A stretch of DNA of 64,000 nucleotides from Cylicocyclus nassatus (taxonomy: Eukaryota; Nematoda; Chromadorea; Rhabditida; Strongylidae), in assembly GCA_958299035.1 (NCBI GenBank), contig CATQJL010000001.1, positions 105,099,661 to 105,163,660 of the forward strand. Direction: 5' to 3'. Numbering within the stretch: position 1 is the stretch's first letter; every line of letters starts with the position of its first letter. Below the pieces are notes generated by a model. It saw only the letters and a program-made list of their open reading frames with translations, searched no databases and had not been told where the DNA came from. Positions 35,737-47,181 of this stretch are shown here, in pieces. A program made the translations under genes and the position numbers.

Positions 35737-36939
35737 TTAGGTTGGCACATAAGTTTTGTAACTTTTCTTCTTATCTTATGTAGCAATCTCATTGTCTAGC
35801 ATTATGTAGAATGTGAAGTAAGCTGCAAATCTACCCAACGTTTGATTTTTCGAAACGAATTAGGAAAAATTTAAGCATTTTTCGAAGACTGCTGAAAATC
35901 GAGGTGTCATGGTTTCTTGGCAAACATGAAACGTACAAAATCTGGATCAAACATATTAAAAAGCAATAATAGGCAGCTTATAGCAAGTTAAAACATTAAA
36001 GCCAATAAAAAAGAAATGAAATTAACGACAAATTAGGATAGGGCGCTTTCAGAAGTTGAACAAGTTAAAGGCAGCGTCCGGGCAAAATTTCGCCTCTCAT
36101 GTTTCTGCCATTCTGGGGCCTTCCCGTGGCCCTGATTACAGTTGTAAAGTTCAAATTGTTCAAAACTCCCAAAAAACCCGGTTCTTGGGGACCCTCTCTT
36201 CAAGGAGCGGACGAGTTTCGAATTGCTCGTCCCCATCGTCATGCTAGCGGGAGAAGCTGCAACTGCACGGATGCAGTTGCATTGCAGTGTGCAGTACAAC
36301 TGTAATGCAACTGCAATGCAACCGCACACCTGCGTAAGCACTCGTCCTCAGGGGTGGTTTGTGATACGAAGGGGCGGCTTGTGATACGTATCAAAGGCCC
36401 GTATCTCCTTTTAGAGGGCACGTCAAAGGATTGGACCAACGCAGATCGGATACTCATGGGCCCCTCTTTACAACTACATATGTGCTAATCTGGGTGGATG
36501 GATCTTGCCCGGACGCTGCCTTTAAATGCGTCACATTTGGTGGACCATCCGTCAATAGCTAAGTTGCGAAAAGTCAGAAATTGCTAAGACTTTGCGCAAT
36601 AGTTATCCTATATGGTGGACACGATTTTCATATCCATTTGCCGCTAAGATAAAACTTCATCCCTTCATCTTACAAAAGAGGTCTTTTCATGCAAAACGGG
36701 ATTTTTGTGATAAGCATGTAGAATAACCCTTATACGCAAGTTTCAAATCGGACGCGATCTAGAAATTTTCCCATTACACCGTAGACCTACCGTAACCCTA
36801 ACATAAGACGGCAAAATTCGGCAAAAAATGTTTGTACTTGAAGTTTACATCACAATCCTTATATTGCCAAAAAATGAATGCGCTACGTTCAAAAGACAAA
36901 AGTTATATTAAAAGTTGTAAGACTCATGTGCCAACCCAA
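35737..36939. mobile_element. Mariner-like foldback MITE, copy D
   Basis: TTAGGTTGGCACATAAGTTTT at the left, 'gactcatgtgccaacccaa' at the right, TA on both sides. It carries a TTAA palindrome at 36065-36525 and, at 36650-36800, sequence related to the foldback in the ABC-transporter intron (GATAAGCATGTAGAATAACCC). Confidence 0.75.
36065..36525. mobile_element. TTAA-target MITE, nested, copy 2
   Basis: TTAA + AGGCAGCGTCCGGGCAAAA at the left and TTGCCCGGACGCTGCCT + TTAA at the right. The interior includes a short tract of alternating 'ttgcattgcag/actgcaatgcaac' palindromes at 36270-36325. The interior differs from copies 1, 3 and 4. Confidence 0.8.
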
Positions 36940-37639
36940 TACTTCTATTTTGGCTAACCCGTCTCGCGTTTGCGTTAACCCTCAAAAAACTCGGATATCA
37001 ATGAATTGCCTTTAGAGTGAAAAAGTTATGCGGGAGAAATTTTAATCACATAATTTAATTCGAGCAATCTTGAATCAAAGCAGATTTGTCAGATTTTAGC
37101 ATTTCGAGGCGCATCCAGTGATATATATCTCATTACAAATGGCCACGTTCACCAAATATCCTTTTCTCCTTAGTTCCAATGAGCGATATGATCGTATCGC
37201 TGCTCACTTTCCAAGTTCAAGGTTTGATTGCTTACTTTTTGGTAAAGTATCATTCTTAAGAACGATAGAAAAAGAAGCTGCTGCTTACACCTCCGATGTC
37301 CGACAGCTCTATTAAGGTGCTTGCGACTCTGATCTTTCTTACCACCGCGAGAGACATCAGAATCGCAAGCGTCTTATGGGGCTCTCTTTCATGCAGAACA
37401 CGGTTGAGTAGCCTCTGTGTCCGCTCAGATGATGTCCGTTCAGATGTGACCAAAATGCAACTTTTGCAGCCCGAGGCTAGAGGGCGGAGCCTCCGCTTCA
37501 TAGCACGAAGATCCAAGTAGTAACTCCCTCCCATCCCCTCTCGGAACAGGTGGCGCGCACCTACGCCGTTGCGAGGGTATGAAGGATTTTTGCACCAAGT
37601 TTGGCCGCCCGAGTGAAATGCGTTAGTCACACTAATACC
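36940..37639. other. No gene; hairpin at 37319-37371
   Basis: CTTGCGACTCTGAT is followed after about 25 nt by ATCAGAATCGCAAG, a small inverted pair. The longer open frames here (124 codons minus at 37256-37630) are not domain-like. Confidence 0.4.
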
Positions 37640-38373
37640 TCCTGTACGCTGTGATGTAGTGGTTAGTGCGATAGCCTGACAAGTTGATGCTGTAGGTTCG
37701 AGTCCTTTTGTGTTTTTCAGTTTTGCATTGCCTCGATTGAGTTCTATTTGAAGTCAGGCATCCTCGAGGTAAATGCATGCTCTTACTCTAAAGATTCAAC
37801 GAGCAATCATTTTTACATGAATGTCTTTGATATTTATTCCAAAAGGTGCCTATAGAGATGGAAGTGAACAAAAGTGAGTGCATGTTAAGGACGGTGATAA
37901 AAATCTATCATAAAGTGATTGAAACATAGGAGTTGCTTGCAATGAGCGCACCAGATAAAGAACAATGTAGCTAAATCTCTACTTATTGCATCTAGATCTA
38001 AGAACATTCATAGAAGAATGACTCTTCGTGGGATTTTTGAAGAGTAAGAGCATGCATTTACCTCGAGGATGCCTAACTTTCAATAACAAGCTCAACCGAG
38101 ACGATGCAAAACTGAAAAACACAAAAGGACTCGAACCTACACCAGCTTATGAGGCTATCACTCTAACCACTACATCACAGCGTATCGACGGTACTGTTGT
38201 GCTTATTGTATTTCTCTCGGGTGTCAAAACATGGCGCGAAAATTCTTCATAACTTCTTTCAGAGAAACGATTAGCAGAAACGGATGTCAGATTTGGATCG
38301 GCGTCACAGGTCGAGTGTAAGTATTCATTTCATCTCAAAAGGCTACGGATACTAAGTATCGTTTCCTTCTCAG
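37640..38373. repeat. tRNA-headed foldback element, copy C
   Basis: Plus-strand tRNA-like head at 37648-37707 (ATGTAGTGGTTAGTGCG, B box GGTTCGAGTCC) and its inverted counterpart at 38121-38182. Both run into 'ttttgtgtttttcagttttgcat' and 'ctcgaggNaaatgcatgctctta'. The right arm continues into the family-specific 'ctgctaatcgtttctctgaaa' and 'ccttttgagatgaaatg' blocks (38250-38373); the left arm is truncated. Confidence 0.7.
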
Positions 38374-39375
38374 ATAATCGCCGGGGCAGGCAGTCCGCAA
38401 ACTCGCGCTTTCCTGCAAGGGGTCGGCAAAAGTTTGGGGCGTGGCTAAGCCTCCAGGAGCGGCTTCCGTGTTCTGAAAGCGGGCAGCAATACAAAATTTT
38501 CTGCAAGCGCTCGTCAAATAATCTCTTTTAGCAAGCGCGGGCCGAACTTTTAACAGGCGTTCGGACTCTTTTTAGGCAGTTTCGGGCGTACGCCGAGCAA
38601 AGGTGACACTTTACATAACAGAGGAGTCATCAGTGGTTCAATTACCCGAGTTTGGGCTAATTTCTCATTTCGGAAAGTACCCACGGGCTGCGCGGTCATT
38701 CACAAAGGACCGTGCGGCCCTCAACAACTTTGCACATTCTCGGAAAGCTCGCGAGAATGCGGCCACTGTGCCGCAATTAATCTTTGAAAAAACGCAATTG
38801 TTATCCGAGCATTCGTCCAAAATTTAGCCAAAATTTTTCCGAGTGTCTGCAAGCGGACCGCAAGGAATCAGCAAACTATTTTTCCGGTGCCCGCTTGCCT
38901 ACAAATCGCATGGCCGTCTATCCCCGACGCTTATCTGAGTTGTTAGAGGACCGACCCTATGTTGGGAGATGGATGAAAGCGCGTGAGCCCGCTTCAGGCA
39001 ACTTTTATATCCGCCAACGCGGCTTCGCGCGCTTGTTGCTAAATCAGTGTTCATCATGAACGAGAGTTCATGACAATCGGTATCTCGATTTAGTATTAGT
39101 TACATCATATTTGTGTTCTGCTTATCGATGCTGTCTAAAGATAAAGGTGCAGCTTATCTGGTTTTAGGCGCTGTTGAGGACCAACACAGAACGTGAACTC
39201 GAGTTTTAAAGCTCGGAATAGGAATTTCTTAATATCGATGTCCGCTTGTACAATCAAAGGTGTAACGTGTATACGGAACAGCGAGCTTTATAGCCCTTTT
39301 GCAATGACCTCGAGCTTTGCATAAGAAAACTTATGGACGAATGATAAGATATAGGCCCGTAGTAAAGCTCGATCA
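38374..39375. other. No gene; GC-richer unidentified segment with one SL1-like 22-mer
   Basis: 38374-39030 is GC-richer than its surroundings with no domain-bearing frame. 38635-38656 matches the nematode SL1 leader at 19 of 22 positions, but no donor site or Sm site follows. 39030-39375 is plain AT-rich spacer. Confidence 0.4.
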
Positions 39376-39550
39376 GTTGAGGTGAACTCAACTTATCCCA
39401 TCAGTTCACCTTAGGTGAGGTGAACTGATCACCGTCCACGTTCCCATGCTATAAGATGGTCAAGTCAACTGATAGTTGACCATCTGTCCACCTGCCGCAG
39501 TCAACTCTTCCACATCAGTTCACGTTCAAGTCACCTCAACGTGAACGGAT
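39376..39550. repeat. Cluster of short perfect hairpins built on GGTGAACTGA/TCAACTG words
   Basis: GTTGAGGTGAACTCAAC (39376-39392), ATCAGTTCACC...GGTGAACTGAT (39400-39429) and GATGGTCAA...TTGACCATC (39455-39484) are three adjacent palindromes. Related words ('catcagttcacg', 'cacctcaacgtgaac') follow to 39550. Confidence 0.7.
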
Positions 39551-39769
39551 GTTAGAGTGATCCAAATAGTGTGTAGAAGAGGAGACGCAGACAAGAGGTG
39601 ACTGCATCTAACATAAGTTGCTCCTGAGTAACTTACGATACACACAGCTTTGCCAAAAAATGCAGAAAAAATCGGCGCAAAACTGCACAACCGCGCCCGA
39701 AAAGGAGAGGATCGATGAACAGCTGATTTTGGCGAGGAAAAGAAAAAACCTCTTTTTCTTTTTTGTAGA

Positions 39770-39876
39770 TTTTACTGACTTCTTTCTTTGACAAACTGCT
39801 CAAGGCAAGAATTTGTAGATTTATTTACTGACTTCTTTCTTTGACAAACTGCTCAAGGCAAGAATTTGTAGATTTA
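39770..39876. repeat. Two-copy tandem repeat, unit ~54 bp
   Basis: The unit 'ttactgacttctttctttga...gaatttgtagattta' occurs twice back to back with almost no difference, indicating a very recent slippage duplication. Confidence 0.85.
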
Positions 39877-40034
39877 TTTCGTTGGATTTATGTTGCAGTT
39901 ATTTCAATTTTCCATAAAATTTTCGTCAAAAAATGCGTTTTTGTGTCATTCATGTTTTTTCTAGGCGAAATCCTTGATAGCGGTCATCATCGATTTTCCG
40001 ATAGTGGTCGCTATCAAAGACGCCCTGCAATACA

Positions 40035-40126
40035 GCAAAAACGTGGCGCTAGCCGGTGTCGAACCATGGCCGCGTCCGTTCAATTTCAGTCCCTTATCTG
40101 CTCGACCAAACCAGCTCAAGTGTTTC
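40035..40126 (-). repeat. Weak tRNA-like segment
   Basis: On the minus strand a B-box match GGTTCGACACC is preceded by 'tggtcgagcagataaggg', loosely A-box-like. The acceptor arms do not pair convincingly. It may be another tRNA-derived repeat; it lies in a GC-richer block (40000-40260) with no assignable gene. Confidence 0.3.
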
Positions 40127-40828
40127 CCTTTTCGAGAAGGCACTTGATTGTGATGCCTCGGAAGCGATCCGCATCCAGATCAATGGCTCGCCGGATGCTA
40201 GACTGAGGCGTGATGAGATCAACGCCGGTCCGCGTCGAGAAAGATGCCCTGATGGGGGGTTTACTACGGGCCATAGTGTACATATGGATGAATAGAGTTG
40301 AAAATATGGGGGTGGGAAGAGTGGGCAGAATTTTCAGCGAAGAGAAGTTAGCCACGAACTTCTTTTTGGTGTGCTTCAGAAAATTTCAGTGAACTGCAAG
40401 CGAGCGCTGGAAGGAAGGGAAGCAGTGTAGTGACAAGATATTGGTCCTCAAAGTCTCTCTCGGATTATTCGTGATTAATCGTAAATATCGACTGTGGATA
40501 ATGCGAGAATGGCAAAACGAATCTTTTCAAAGCTCCAAAACTTCGATATGAAATAAATGCAAGGTTCCAAGATTGAAATTACAAAGTTGTAGCAAAATTC
40601 TGTAGTCATAGTCATATATGTGGTAATGCATGCATTCCAGTTTTGAGAGCAACGTTCTAAAAACGGGGTTATACTTAGGTAGCCCGACTTTAGTACGATC
40701 TTCTCGCTCTCGATTCACGTTAGATTCGCTCTTGGGCAACACTACCAAGTCTCCACTTTAGCCTGCATAGGAATCATACACATCCGAAATTCGCTATGAC
40801 ATTGAGAAAACTGTCAAAACGAATAACA

Positions 40829-41291
40829 TTAAAGGCAGTGTCCGGGCAAAAACTCGATTTTGAGATTTTGTGCTTACCCGAGCCTATTCGCTATGCTGAA
40901 TCCGAAAATGCACACTGGAGAGCGCGAAAACGGCGAAAAACGGCTCTAACACAGGAGGGAAATGAGCAGGTGGGCGGGGTTCTCCCCACTGCGAATTCAC
41001 GTTCCCGGCTTCCGGAGCGACCTTCTCGCTTCCGGTTTCAAGTCAATCATTCGCACTTGACCGGTAGCGATGTTAGGACGGCTAGCGGAATCGAGAAAAT
41101 CGGTCCGGGAGCTGGGAGCGTGAAATCGCATTGGGGAAAGCCCCGCCCACCTGCTAATTTCCCTCCTGTGTTAGAGCCCTTTTTCGACATTTTCGCGCTT
41201 TCCAATGTGGATCTTCGGATTCAGCATTGCGAATAGGCCCGTATAAGCACAAAATCTCAAAATCGAGTTTTTGCCCGGACACTGCCTTTAA
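40829..41291. mobile_element. TTAA-target MITE, copy 3
   Basis: TTAA + AGGCAGTGTCCGGGCAAAA and its inverted copy. The subterminal blocks 'gattttgagattttgtgctta' and 'tattcgctatgctgaatccga' pair with the right arm. The same interior is found in copy 4 at 61321-61675, so these two form one subfamily. Confidence 0.88.
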
Positions 41292-41379
41292 TGCATATGC
41301 ACTTCGCATTTGCAGCAATTCTTCTTGCCACTTGACTTACACAGTGAATATTAATACCTTTCTTTCAATTGTGCATATA

Positions 41380-42476
41380 CAGAGAGCCTCAAAAGTATGT
41401 ATGCACTGTTTGATATGAATATCATTCTTCTTACAAGTTTTTTTTGTCAACGTTTAGGCACCATCCTATAGGATCTCTTCAATTTATTGTTAGGTTAATA
41501 GCAGCGTAAAACGAATCACTCACCCCTAATTATTATTGTAGGATTACGGTAGACTCTAAATAGGTTCCAAGCCATTGATTGGGGGCCATTTTTGCCTAGA
41601 ATAGAAAACCAAACAAGTTGAATCTTACAGCTCGCTGATTCTATCTATAAAAATTATACTTGGCATATCTTTTGTACACAAGATATGCCAAGTATACTGT
41701 GACAACTGCTGTTCCAGTGTTCCTCAAATTGTGATCACTTCATTTTAGAAACTAAGCAGACCCGTACTTATATAGTGACATCGGAAGCTATAGGCGCCGT
41801 AAAACCTAACTGTCCGCGCCGTGCCTTGAACACCAGCGTAAGCGCGCGGTCGTCGCGAAGACTGTCGTTCATTATATTCCAAGAAATCTTTCTTTAACCT
41901 CCATAACAACCTCCATGTTGTTCTCGTCAATGCAAGGTATATCTTGACGAATGCTCCCTTCATAAGTTTGAGAAAAATATGTGTGGAAAGGGTGCGCGCT
42001 CATTGTCGCAAAAAGCCTGTGGCGCTTCGGGATCAAACGTTTCCAGCCGCGCGTTGGTGTTCAAAGCGACGCGTGGGCAATTGGATTTTACGGGGCCTGT
42101 ACATAACTCCCTAGATTTTTTGTTTCTATTTGGATCCTATCACAAGGCGCGCTCAGCTGCAAATTCATACCTACAATACCGCTCATAATTCGTCAAAAAA
42201 GTCGCCGGACTGCGGCGCACTCCGCCACACTCCGCCACAGTGTGCCGGAGTGTGGCCGAGTGCGCCGCAGTCCGGCGACTTTTTTGACGAATTATGAGCG
42301 GTATTGTATAGTCCTGTAGTACTGAAAAACGATCGGGTACTTTCTTCACGCCATACATCTAAGTTGAAACCAGCTCTACAGTATGATTTCTGAATGTTGG
42401 CAAAGCACTTTGGGGAAGGAGAGCATTAAGATCAAACAGTGTGTATACATACTCTTGGGACACCTGTACATTCAAT
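41380..42476. mobile_element. TA-target foldback (CAGGGTGTCCC family) hosting three palindromes
   Basis: Left end TATACAGAGAGCCTCAAAAGTA, right end 'catactcttgggacacctgta', with 'aggattacggta' and 'gaaaccagctctaca' in the arms. Inside are a short perfect hairpin (41649-41690, TATACTTGGCATATCTT stem), an inverted pair around 41785-42115 (GTAAAACC/GTAAAATCC, TTGAACACCA) and the palindrome at 42174-42306. Confidence 0.7.
42174..42306. mobile_element. 133-bp near-perfect palindromic MITE
   Basis: CAATACCGCTCATAATTCGTC at both ends in inverted orientation, continuing through AAAAAAGTCGCCGGACTGCGGCGCACTC; only a few of about 66 pairs mismatch. Elements with the same ATACCGCTCA end word are at 47088-47181. 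Confidence 0.88.
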
Positions 42477-43432
42477 TGATGCTTGTCAAGCCAAAAAGCC
42501 ATGTAGTCATATTCGAGTCAACGCTGAATATCCAATGTCGTTTTGAATTGGTCTTGTTTCGAAAGCGCTTTTTCTTCCATTACGTCTACTTATTGTTAGA
42601 AAATAACGTGGTTCATGCAATAGCAGTGAAAGCAAAAGGCATTTTCTGTCATGATACTTGCAAGGCCATTGCGTTCAAGACAAGCCTTACGCTATTACCC
42701 TTGCTAGCAACACTTCTAGTCTAAGAAAACCATTCTAATGTCATTATTACTCCACCTAAGTATCCCTATGCTCGTATGTTTCCACCGGCCAGGAAAAGCT
42801 GTGGGAAAGGGGGTAGAAGAGCCTTAAAAAGCTTCTCATCGTGGCTTCTCAAGATCTGTATTCTGATGGGAAGTGTAAAGGTTTTGTTTGTTCTCCAAAT
42901 CCACTCGGAAATCCCTTAAAGTAAACATACAAACATATAAACTTGATCAGTTGGTATCCAATGCAAAAATCTTCTTTGCAGTAGCTTTACTCCGAAGCGA
43001 TACTTCAGGCAAGCGCTAGTCGCCTAAAACTGCGGTCCTTCATTTTTACTATGTCTAGCTTTCGCTGTTCTTCGAATGTCAAGTGTATTTTCAGGTAGCT
43101 TCGATAGCCAGTAAATAGGGCAAACCCCAAAAATCGAACATTTTTATCTTCCTCTCACTTTTTCTCAAAAGTTCGCTGTGCTTCCTAAAACTCGAAGTTT
43201 GGATAGATTGCATAAGCTATATGCGCCCCAAGTACAATATCTAATCTCTAGGTTTCAAGATTCGATTATTGCTGACACTGACCTTACAAAGTAGACGAGC
43301 GATTATCGTGTGAACATATGAAGATATTGAAACTTAGGACACACAGTTGTAAAGTTGAAAAATACGAGAGTTAATGTGCAAAATTTTTTAGTCTCATAGA
43401 GTTGAGTTAGCTGTTAACAAGCGGAAAGAAAG
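42477..43432. other. No gene; remnant of mariner-like MITE interior at ~42990-43390
   Basis: 'actatgtctagctttcgctNttctt', 'aatagggcaaac' and 'ttcgctgt...' correspond in order to the interior of the MITE at 10177-11162, but ends are lost. 42383-42724 has an open frame of 113 codons without domain resemblance. Confidence 0.45.
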
Positions 43433-43836
43433 TCGCTTTACTCAGACAGTCGACGGCGCACCTCCGGAGCACAAATTGCAGGGCCGTGGGGTCTGCCCAG
43501 CGGTGGGTCTGCCACTTCGCGCTCTGTGGCGCTCCGGAGCCCTGCCATTTCACGCATTTTGCTGCTCCGCGGCTCTCCCAGAACTGGCGCACCTCTGGAG
43601 CAGAGATTTGCGCGTCCCGGAGAGGGGTCCCATTCGTCCACCGTGACGTCACAAGCAGGCAGAATGGGACCCCTCTCCGGACGCGCAAAGCTCTGCTCCG
43701 GAGGTGCGCCAGTTTTGAGAGAGCCGCGGAGCAGCAAAATGCGTGAAATGGCAGGGCTCCGGAGCGCTCCAGAGCGCGAAGTGGCAGACTCGTGCCATTC
43801 TCCGCCGGAGGTATCCTTTCGATTGTCTGAGTAAGC
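43433..43836. mobile_element. GC-rich palindromic MITE
   Basis: Ends CGCTTTACTCAGACAGTCGA / inverted TCGATTGTCTGAGTAAGCG. Arms are rich in CTCCGGAG and GGGTCCCATTC and pair over about 190 bp. The five overlapping open frames on both strands are consequences of GC content and palindromy. Confidence 0.85.
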
Positions 43837-44315
43837 GGTACTTGAACTGTTTAGTACTTTACTTCTACAAGGTCACAATAGACTGAATGTAAAACTTGAT
43901 TATTCAGAAAGCATATTCCAAGAACTTTATACCCTATATGTTATTGCGCTTCTATTCATTATGCTTGATTACTAGACAGTACTTTAGCTAAGCCTACGAA
44001 AAATTACTCTTCGCAGTTCTCTTCCCTTACCGGCGGGGTTTTGGGTGCACACGGAGCTTAGTTTTATGCGCATACACTGGACTTATTGCTTTCTAGCATC
44101 CATATCAATTACATGGCTGAATAAAAACCGATAAACGCTTACGGTATTGCTGAAATGCCTAATGCCTTGACGAGTGGATGGATGTAGCTTGTTGTTACAG
44201 CTGCTATTTCAAAGTAATTAAACATAAAGTATTGAACTTTTTCTCGCAGTCCATAGAATCACCAATTATTGAGAGGTGAAAGCGCCGTTACGCATCCATA
44301 AACATCGACTCCTTT

Positions 44316-44522
44316 AGGCCTGGGACAGAGTTCACGCGATTTAATCGTCGCGATTCAATCGCGACAAGATAATTGTTACAGTTCACTGCGTGCCCGACCA
44401 GCTTGCATTTCGGTTGTGATACTTTTCCAGCCCGAAATTTCTGAATGTAAAATGAAAATGAATGGAAATCGCAGCGATTGAATCGCGACGATCAAGTCGC
44501 GTGATCTCTGTCCGAGGCCTTA
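44316..44522. mobile_element. MITE with TTAGGCCTGGGACAGAG ends
   Basis: 'taggcctgggacagagttcac' plus CGCGAT..AATCGCGAC at the left pairs with 'gattgaatcgcgacgat', 'cgcgtgatctctgtccgaggcct' at the right; about 50-bp arms, 207 bp in total. It ends 67 nt before the Kunitz gene start and so lies in its promoter region. Confidence 0.85.
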
Positions 44523-44588
44523 CGGAATAGTCTTAAAGTACACAGTGAAAATTTTATGCTTTTTACTAAGGTAAAAAGTGAACGACGA

Positions 44589-45281
44589 ATGTGGCGTTTG
44601 TTGATCATCGCAGCGATCATCCAGTTTGGTATGTCAACTAATCAAAACCAGAAAGAATAATTGAGAAGTTTAGCAAATTCTGATGGGGAGTGCAAGCTAC
44701 CTGTTAATTTGGGGAAGCAAAACTGCGGCAAACCTCCTCAGACTTTAGTGAGTTTGATTCACACTACTTGTTCAAAGCTGATCACAAAATTTCAGTACTT
44801 TTTTGACGTGGATACCTACATGTGTCTCGCATTCAACTACAGTGGCTGTGGCGGAAACCATAACAGTTTTAACACATCGGAGGAATGCGAGATGTGGTGC
44901 TCAGTTGGGGTGGGTACTACAAACTTTGAAGATTTCCTATCATGGTACAGGATGACGCTTCACATTATTTCCCTCAAGATCCTGCGCGGATTACTCTATC
45001 GCACTATAGCTCCAACACTCCTATTTAGATCTTTTGTCGATTGAGTAAAGTGTAACATTTATGACATTGCAGAGGATGAACGATATCATGCATGTGATAA
45101 CGATACGCCAAAAGTGGGGTTTTGCAGCAGATCTAAAAAATGCCCGAAAGGATCGAGTTGCAAAATGATTGGATCTGAAGGAGTATGCTGCCTTAATGAA
45201 GATGATAGTGAGTGTAATTTGATTGATTCTGCAACCTCGAATCCACGAAATTGGAGACATCCACGAAATTGGAAACAATGA
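44589..45281 (+). CDS. Small secreted Kunitz-domain protein with lustrin-type cysteine tail
   Basis: Exons 44589-44628, 44674-44747, 44796-44913, 45073-45281. Exon 1 encodes a short hydrophobic leader (MWRLLIIAAIIQFG). Residues ~19-75 form a Kunitz fold with all six cysteines: CKLP, NCGK, YFFD..YMC, NYSGCGGN, EEC, MWC. C3-C4, C4-C5 and C5-C6 spacings (7, 12, 3) are canonical; C1-C2 has two extra residues and C2-C3 one. The residue after the second Cys is Gly where inhibitory domains usually carry Lys/Arg, so protease inhibition is doubtful. Exon 4 adds a six-Cys segment (CPKGSSC..GVCC), like lustrin/WAP-type nematode modules. The exon 3 donor (GTACTA) is weak but is the only one keeping phase. 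A strong GTGAGT at 45208 could instead splice to 45352, ending at 45413; AATAAA at 45354 favours the shorter form. Role unknown; it is probably cuticle or secretory. Confidence 0.82.
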
Positions 45282-45353
45282 TGAAATTGTTATTGCTTTT
45301 CTTGCGCACACACAATATGGGCGAGAAATCGCCATACCCAGCAAATTACAGCG

Positions 45354-45359
45354 AATAAA
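45354..45359 (+). promoter_or_regulatory. Candidate polyadenylation signal of the Kunitz gene
   Basis: AATAAA 73 nt after the TGA at 45279-45281. If the alternative last exon is used, this hexamer would lie inside coding sequence. Confidence 0.45.
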
Positions 45360-45413
45360 GATGTCTGCACTTTGATCGTTACATTGCGACCATCTTACAA
45401 TCCATCTTGTTAG

Positions 45414-47087
45414 ATCGATATGGTATTAAGTTGACGCCAAAATTTGCACCAAAATTGCTTGCACCAAAATTTTTGATTTTCTCCTTCTCAAATAAAATCT
45501 TCTATTTAACATGTATTAGAGAGAGGAAACCCTGCGCTTTATTGTGCTTGGATGAAAATCTCTTAATGTTATATGGCAACGATCAAGAGCTGAACAAGAG
45601 AAATACCAAAAAGTGATTTTTTGAATTTTCGTTCAAAACTCCTACTAAAATTTTCATTTTTTCTTGGTTCAAAGATCTAATCTTTTTGACAAAGACAAGT
45701 TGGTAGCGATCGCATGTCTCTACAAATACTTATGAACTTCGAATTGTTCAATTCAAGTTAGCGATATACTAATTTTTATTAGTATATGGCTAATTTAGAT
45801 TTTCTAGAATGCGCTACAAAATATTATCTTCGATATGCATACCAAAGAGTATTCTATAAAAATTGATTGGTTTGCTTGAGCATTTTTAAAACGAATTTTC
45901 TTATTTTTTGTGCAAGAATTGTGCATCAGCCTAGTATTTAACTTCACTTGAATTACAATGAAAAAGGAAATAAATGAGTAAAACACAATCAAACACATGG
46001 TAAACCGTGTATTTTGTAATGCAACTCAGGACTACTCTCTATCAAACTTTAATTGGAAAGAAAAAATAGAAAGAGAAGGTCGTTTAAGTTTAGATGACTT
46101 TAAACAAGCTCTTGAAAATTAAGAGCTACGCACACAAACAGTCACTGACATGAATATTTTGACTTCTTTTTCTAACTAAGTAAAGTTTGTGCTAATTGAA
46201 TTCTTTATGAAAAGCTACGATGTTCGAGAAAAATGCCAGAAAAACTTTTTTTCCTGTTTTCTGCTGTTTTCTCAAAAATCACAGCAGAACTAAAGAAAAG
46301 CTTGATCAGCGCACATTTTGCTCAGTTAGAAAGAAGAAACCAAAAAGGTCAGTTATCGACCTTTTTGGTTTCATTGCATAAATTTTAGATTTTGAACGGG
46401 CCCTACCTGAAGTTACCAAACCTCTAATAATCTCCTTTTTCATCCTTATCATCGGAGTTTGATGAAGAGAACAAGGTAGAAAGCACATGATTACCCTTTC
46501 TATTTTGATGCCGTAATAAATTATGCGACAGAAAGAAGTTATGATATGATGTACAAAACTTTCGGTTTAACCTAGTATCTTGCTTCTCACAATCAGAACT
46601 CTTATTCAGCCAGTCATCGTTAGTGCGGAGATATCGAGGCGATTTCTAGAGCTTAGAATTTCGAGTTGTAATAAGTACAAAATTTCCTCGCAGCGCTCAT
46701 TTATTCTTATCTATTCTTTATCCACTCATCTTCTCGCGGTCCATTGTCCAGCGTTCCAGCTATTTGCCTACCTTTCCAATAATTGCTTATATAGAGAGAC
46801 TAGTAGCCGATGAGAATCCCAACTGTGGCAATAAAAAAGTGGTTAAAGAAAGAATTGGCCGTTATGTGAGTCCTACAGCTACTTAGCGCCTTGGACGTAA
46901 TATCTAAAACAAGCTAGCATTACAGAAGAGGACATTGTTCGGCAAGAGCTGCAGTCACAACTTCTGCCCCAAGAACAGCGAATGTCGACGTGGAAACTTC
47001 TTCTCCTACTGTTGCAAGTAAATCCAGGTTAAATAAAAGCTTCGCATGACGGAAGTCTCAGATTTAGAAATTATAAGAAACACGTCA
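45414..47087. other. No gene; perfect 15-bp hairpin at 46336-46372
   Basis: GAAACCAAAAAGGTC, loop AGTTATC, then the exact complement GACCTTTTTGGTTTC. The rest is AT-rich spacer with no recognisable gene. Confidence 0.5.
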
Positions 47088-47181
47088 CTACCGCTCACAG
47101 AATGTGCATTTCCGTGAATGCCGCGGAATTCCCGGAACTTGGCGACATTGACGGAAATTTTGCACATTCTATGAGCGGTAT
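47088..47181. mobile_element. Short MITE with TACCGCTCA ends
   Basis: 'ctaccgctcacagaatgtgca' pairs with 'tgcacattctatgagcggta'; GC-rich centre 'ccgcggaattcccgg'. It shares end words with the palindrome at 42174-42306. Confidence 0.75.

Noticed and set aside
38635..38740. SL RNA gene
   Set aside because: There is no GT after the leader-like 22-mer, no Sm-binding site and no snRNA-like fold downstream.
43407..43834. Five overlapping GC-rich open frames on both strands
   Set aside because: They lie within a palindromic MITE; frames on opposite strands are mirror translations of the two arms.
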